Of a stretch of 20,256 nt of DNA, positions 18,779-20,256 are shown in pieces (position 1 is the stretch's first letter; every line of letters starts with the position of its first letter). This DNA comes from JACVRW01 sp034664005. GTDB lineage: Bacteria > Actinomycetota > Thermoleophilia > Solirubrobacterales > Thermoleophilaceae. A program made the position numbers and the translations under genes. The DNA is taken from the NCBI GenBank assembly GCA_034664005.1, contig JAXDIL010000106.1, positions 1 to 20,256 of the forward strand, written 5' to 3'. The notes beneath the pieces are model-generated. The model did not search any database and was not told the origin of the DNA. It was given only the letters and a program-made list of their open reading frames with translations.

Positions 18779-20035
18779 ATGGCGGTGGATGTCAACAAGG
18801 TTTCAGAGATCGACGTCGAGCCGGGCGAGCTCCCGGACACGATGGCTGCGTGGGTGATCCGCGAGGAGCGCGAGGGCGAGCCCAAGGACGCCTTCCAGCT
18901 CGAGGAGATCGAGGTGCCCGAGCCGGGCGCCTTCGAGGTGATCGTGCGCGTGATGGCCGCGGGCGTGAACTACAACAACGTCTGGGCCGCGCTCGGGGAG
19001 CCGGTGGGCGTCTGGCGCTACGGCGACCATCCCGAGTACGGCCACCACATCGGCGGGTCGGACGCCTCGGGCGTCGTCTGGAAGGTCGGCGAGGGCGTCA
19101 CGCGCTGGAAGCCCGGCGACGAGGTCGTGATCCACTGCAACATCGCGTCGTATGAGGACCCTGAGGTGCACGGCCTCGACCCGCTGGCCGCGCCGAGCCA
19201 GAGGATCTGGGGCTACGAGACCACCTGGGGCTCGTTCGCCCAGTTCACGAAGGTGCAGGCGCAGCAGCTGCTGCCGAAGCCCAAGGCGCTCACCTGGGAC
19301 GAGGCGGCCTCGTACGGGCTCGTCTACTTCACGGCCTACCGGATGCTGATCACCCAGTGCAACATCCAGGCGGGCGACCGCGTGCTGATCTGGGGCGCCG
19401 CCGGCGGCCTCGGCGTGTTCGCCACGCAGATCTGCGCGATGGCGGGCGCCCACGCGGTGGGCGTCGTCTCGAGCCCCGAGAAGGGCGAGCTCGTCAAGCA
19501 GCTGGGCGCCGTCGACTACATCGACCGCGCGGAGTTCAGCGGGATGATGCGAAAGGGCGGCGAGACGCCCGAGGAGGAGAAGGAGCGCTTCAAGGTCTCG
19601 CGCGCTTTCTCGAAGCGCGTGAAGGAGATCCTCGGCGACCAGCCCGACATCGTCTTCGAGCACGTCGGCCAGGCCACCTTCCCGACGTCCGTCTTCACGG
19701 TCAAGCCGTTCGGCAAGGTCGTGATCTGCGCGGGCACGACCGGATACAACCTCGACTTCGACGTGCGCTACCTGTGGATGCGCCAGAAGCAGATCATCGG
19801 CTCACACTTCGCCAACGCGTATGAGTGCAACAAGGCGAACGAGCTGATCGAATCCGGCCAGATCCGGCCGGTGCTGTGGCGCACGCTCGGCTTCGAGGGG
19901 GTCCCCGAGGCGCATCAGCTGATGCTCGAGAACAAGCACCTCGGCAAGATCTCGATCCTCGTGGGAGCCGACGCCGAGGGCCAGGGCAAGACCGCGGACG
20001 GAGCCGGGGCGATCCGCGCGGAAGTGGGCGCATGA
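18779..20035 (+). CDS. ccr: Crotonyl-CoA carboxylase/reductase (ethylmalonyl-CoA pathway)
   Basis: 418 residues. Ccr reduces and carboxylates crotonyl-CoA with NADPH and CO2 to ethylmalonyl-CoA, in acetyl-CoA assimilation or polyketide extender-unit supply. Medium-chain reductase fold: N-terminal GroES-like part with AAGVNYNNVW (60-69), PEYGHHIGGSDASGVV and RIWGYETTWGSFAQF (142-156); cofactor-binding WGAAGGLGVFATQICA (205-220); FEHVGQATFPTSVF and GSHFANAYECNKANELI (341-357). The CO2-pocket residues described for the Kitasatospora enzyme (Asn81, Phe170, Glu171, His365) appear here as Asn64, Tyr146, Glu147 and His343, so three are kept and Phe is Tyr. The long insert around 255-285 typical of Ccr is present. 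ATG 18779 begins MAVDVNKVSEIDV; the frame stays open upstream without protein character. The TGA overlaps the start of the next gene (ATGA). Confidence 0.93.
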   Translation: MAVDVNKVSEIDVEPGELPDTMAAWVIREEREGEPKDAFQLEEIEVPEPGAFEVIVRVMAAGVNYNNVWAALGEPVGVWRYGDHPEYGHHIGGSDASGVVWKVGEGVTRWKPGDEVVIHCNIASYEDPEVHGLDPLAAPSQRIWGYETTWGSFAQFTKVQAQQLLPKPKALTWDEAASYGLVYFTAYRMLITQCNIQAGDRVLIWGAAGGLGVFATQICAMAGAHAVGVVSSPEKGELVKQLGAVDYIDRAEFSGMMRKGGETPEEEKERFKVSRAFSKRVKEILGDQPDIVFEHVGQATFPTSVFTVKPFGKVVICAGTTGYNLDFDVRYLWMRQKQIIGSHFANAYECNKANELIESGQIRPVLWRTLGFEGVPEAHQLMLENKHLGKISILVGADAEGQGKTADGAGAIRAEVGA

Positions 20036-20256
20036 TCCAGGTGCAGATCGATTGGGTCGCGAACCCGTTCCGCGGCGAACTTGTCGCCGCGGGATGGCGC
20101 CCGGCGGCCGAGGCGGCGCTCGACTACGGCGCCACCAGCTGGAGCTTCTTCCGCTCGAAGGACGACCCGAACGACTTCGTCCAGATGGCCGCGTTCGAGT
20201 CGAAGCCGGCGTTCGACCGCTACTGGTACTCGGAGGAGATCTCCGAGTACCAGTAG
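20032..20256 (+). CDS. Small protein coupled to ccr, possibly ABM-like dimeric alpha/beta barrel
   Basis: 74 residues, complete; its stop codon is the last three bases of the window. The ATG overlaps the ccr stop (ATGA), so it is translated with ccr. It is rich in aromatic residues, with a beta-alpha-beta-like order: MIQVQIDWVANPFRG, AALDYGATSWSFFRSKDDPN, DFVQMAAFESKPAFDRYWYS. The ending FESKPAFDRYWYSEEISEY resembles small antibiotic-biosynthesis-monooxygenase-type (ABM) ferredoxin-like proteins, but this is a pattern impression only. No catalytic residue can be named. The coupling suggests a role tied to Ccr or ethylmalonyl-CoA metabolism. Confidence 0.7.
   Translation: MIQVQIDWVANPFRGELVAAGWRPAAEAALDYGATSWSFFRSKDDPNDFVQMAAFESKPAFDRYWYSEEISEYQ

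Overview
The window reads as a high-GC, gene-dense bacterial chromosome segment. It probably comes from an actinobacterium, and the mix of F420 biosynthesis, acyl-CoA metabolism, frequent GTG starts and few Shine-Dalgarno sites fits Thermoleophilia/Solirubrobacterales. That placement is an inference, because no rRNA or marker gene is present. I see no tRNA, rRNA, IS element, CRISPR array or phage gene, and no gene-free stretch longer than 150 bp.

Layout. (1) 1-3361, minus strand: a probable operon of a small membrane protein, an acyl-CoA carboxylase beta subunit, an MFS transporter and the 5' end of an acetoacetyl-CoA synthetase cut by the window edge. (2) 3424-4203, plus: an enoyl-CoA hydratase, followed by a convergent intergenic region with three hairpins. 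(3) 4351-7135, minus: SDR oxidoreductase, HMG-CoA lyase and a second MFS protein. Carboxylase, hydratase, HMG-CoA lyase and acetoacetyl-CoA synthetase could together carry out the lower leucine/branched-chain degradation route. (4) 7159-9533, plus: cofD-cofC-cofE for coenzyme F420; cofE appears to start at CTG. (5) 9565-11673: an aquaporin (minus) divergent from an orphan ThiY/NMT1-like lipoprotein and a VOC protein (plus). (6) 11670-15274, minus: a tightly coupled operon of a two-domain multicopper oxidase, a ZIP metal transporter with an extra extracytoplasmic domain, and a DtxR/MntR-family regulator, then two small genes. A palindrome resembling a DtxR/MntR operator overlaps the multicopper oxidase promoter. 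(7) 15298-16664, plus: ygfZ, divergent from the metal operon, then a small cupredoxin-like lipoprotein. (8) 16661-18736, minus: a coiled-coil protein with a PD-(D/E)XK-like core and a GST-like protein. (9) 18779-20256, plus: crotonyl-CoA carboxylase/reductase (ccr), translationally coupled to a 74-residue protein.

The strongest candidate for something little described is the multicopper oxidase-ZIP-MntR-like unit. It could couple periplasmic oxidation of a metal (Mn or Fe) to ZIP transport under its own metal-responsive repressor. Other notable signals are TANNNT -10 boxes 6-11 nt upstream of many starts, suggesting leaderless or near-leaderless transcription; two probable CTG start codons; and two convergent gene pairs whose stop codons share one CTAG.
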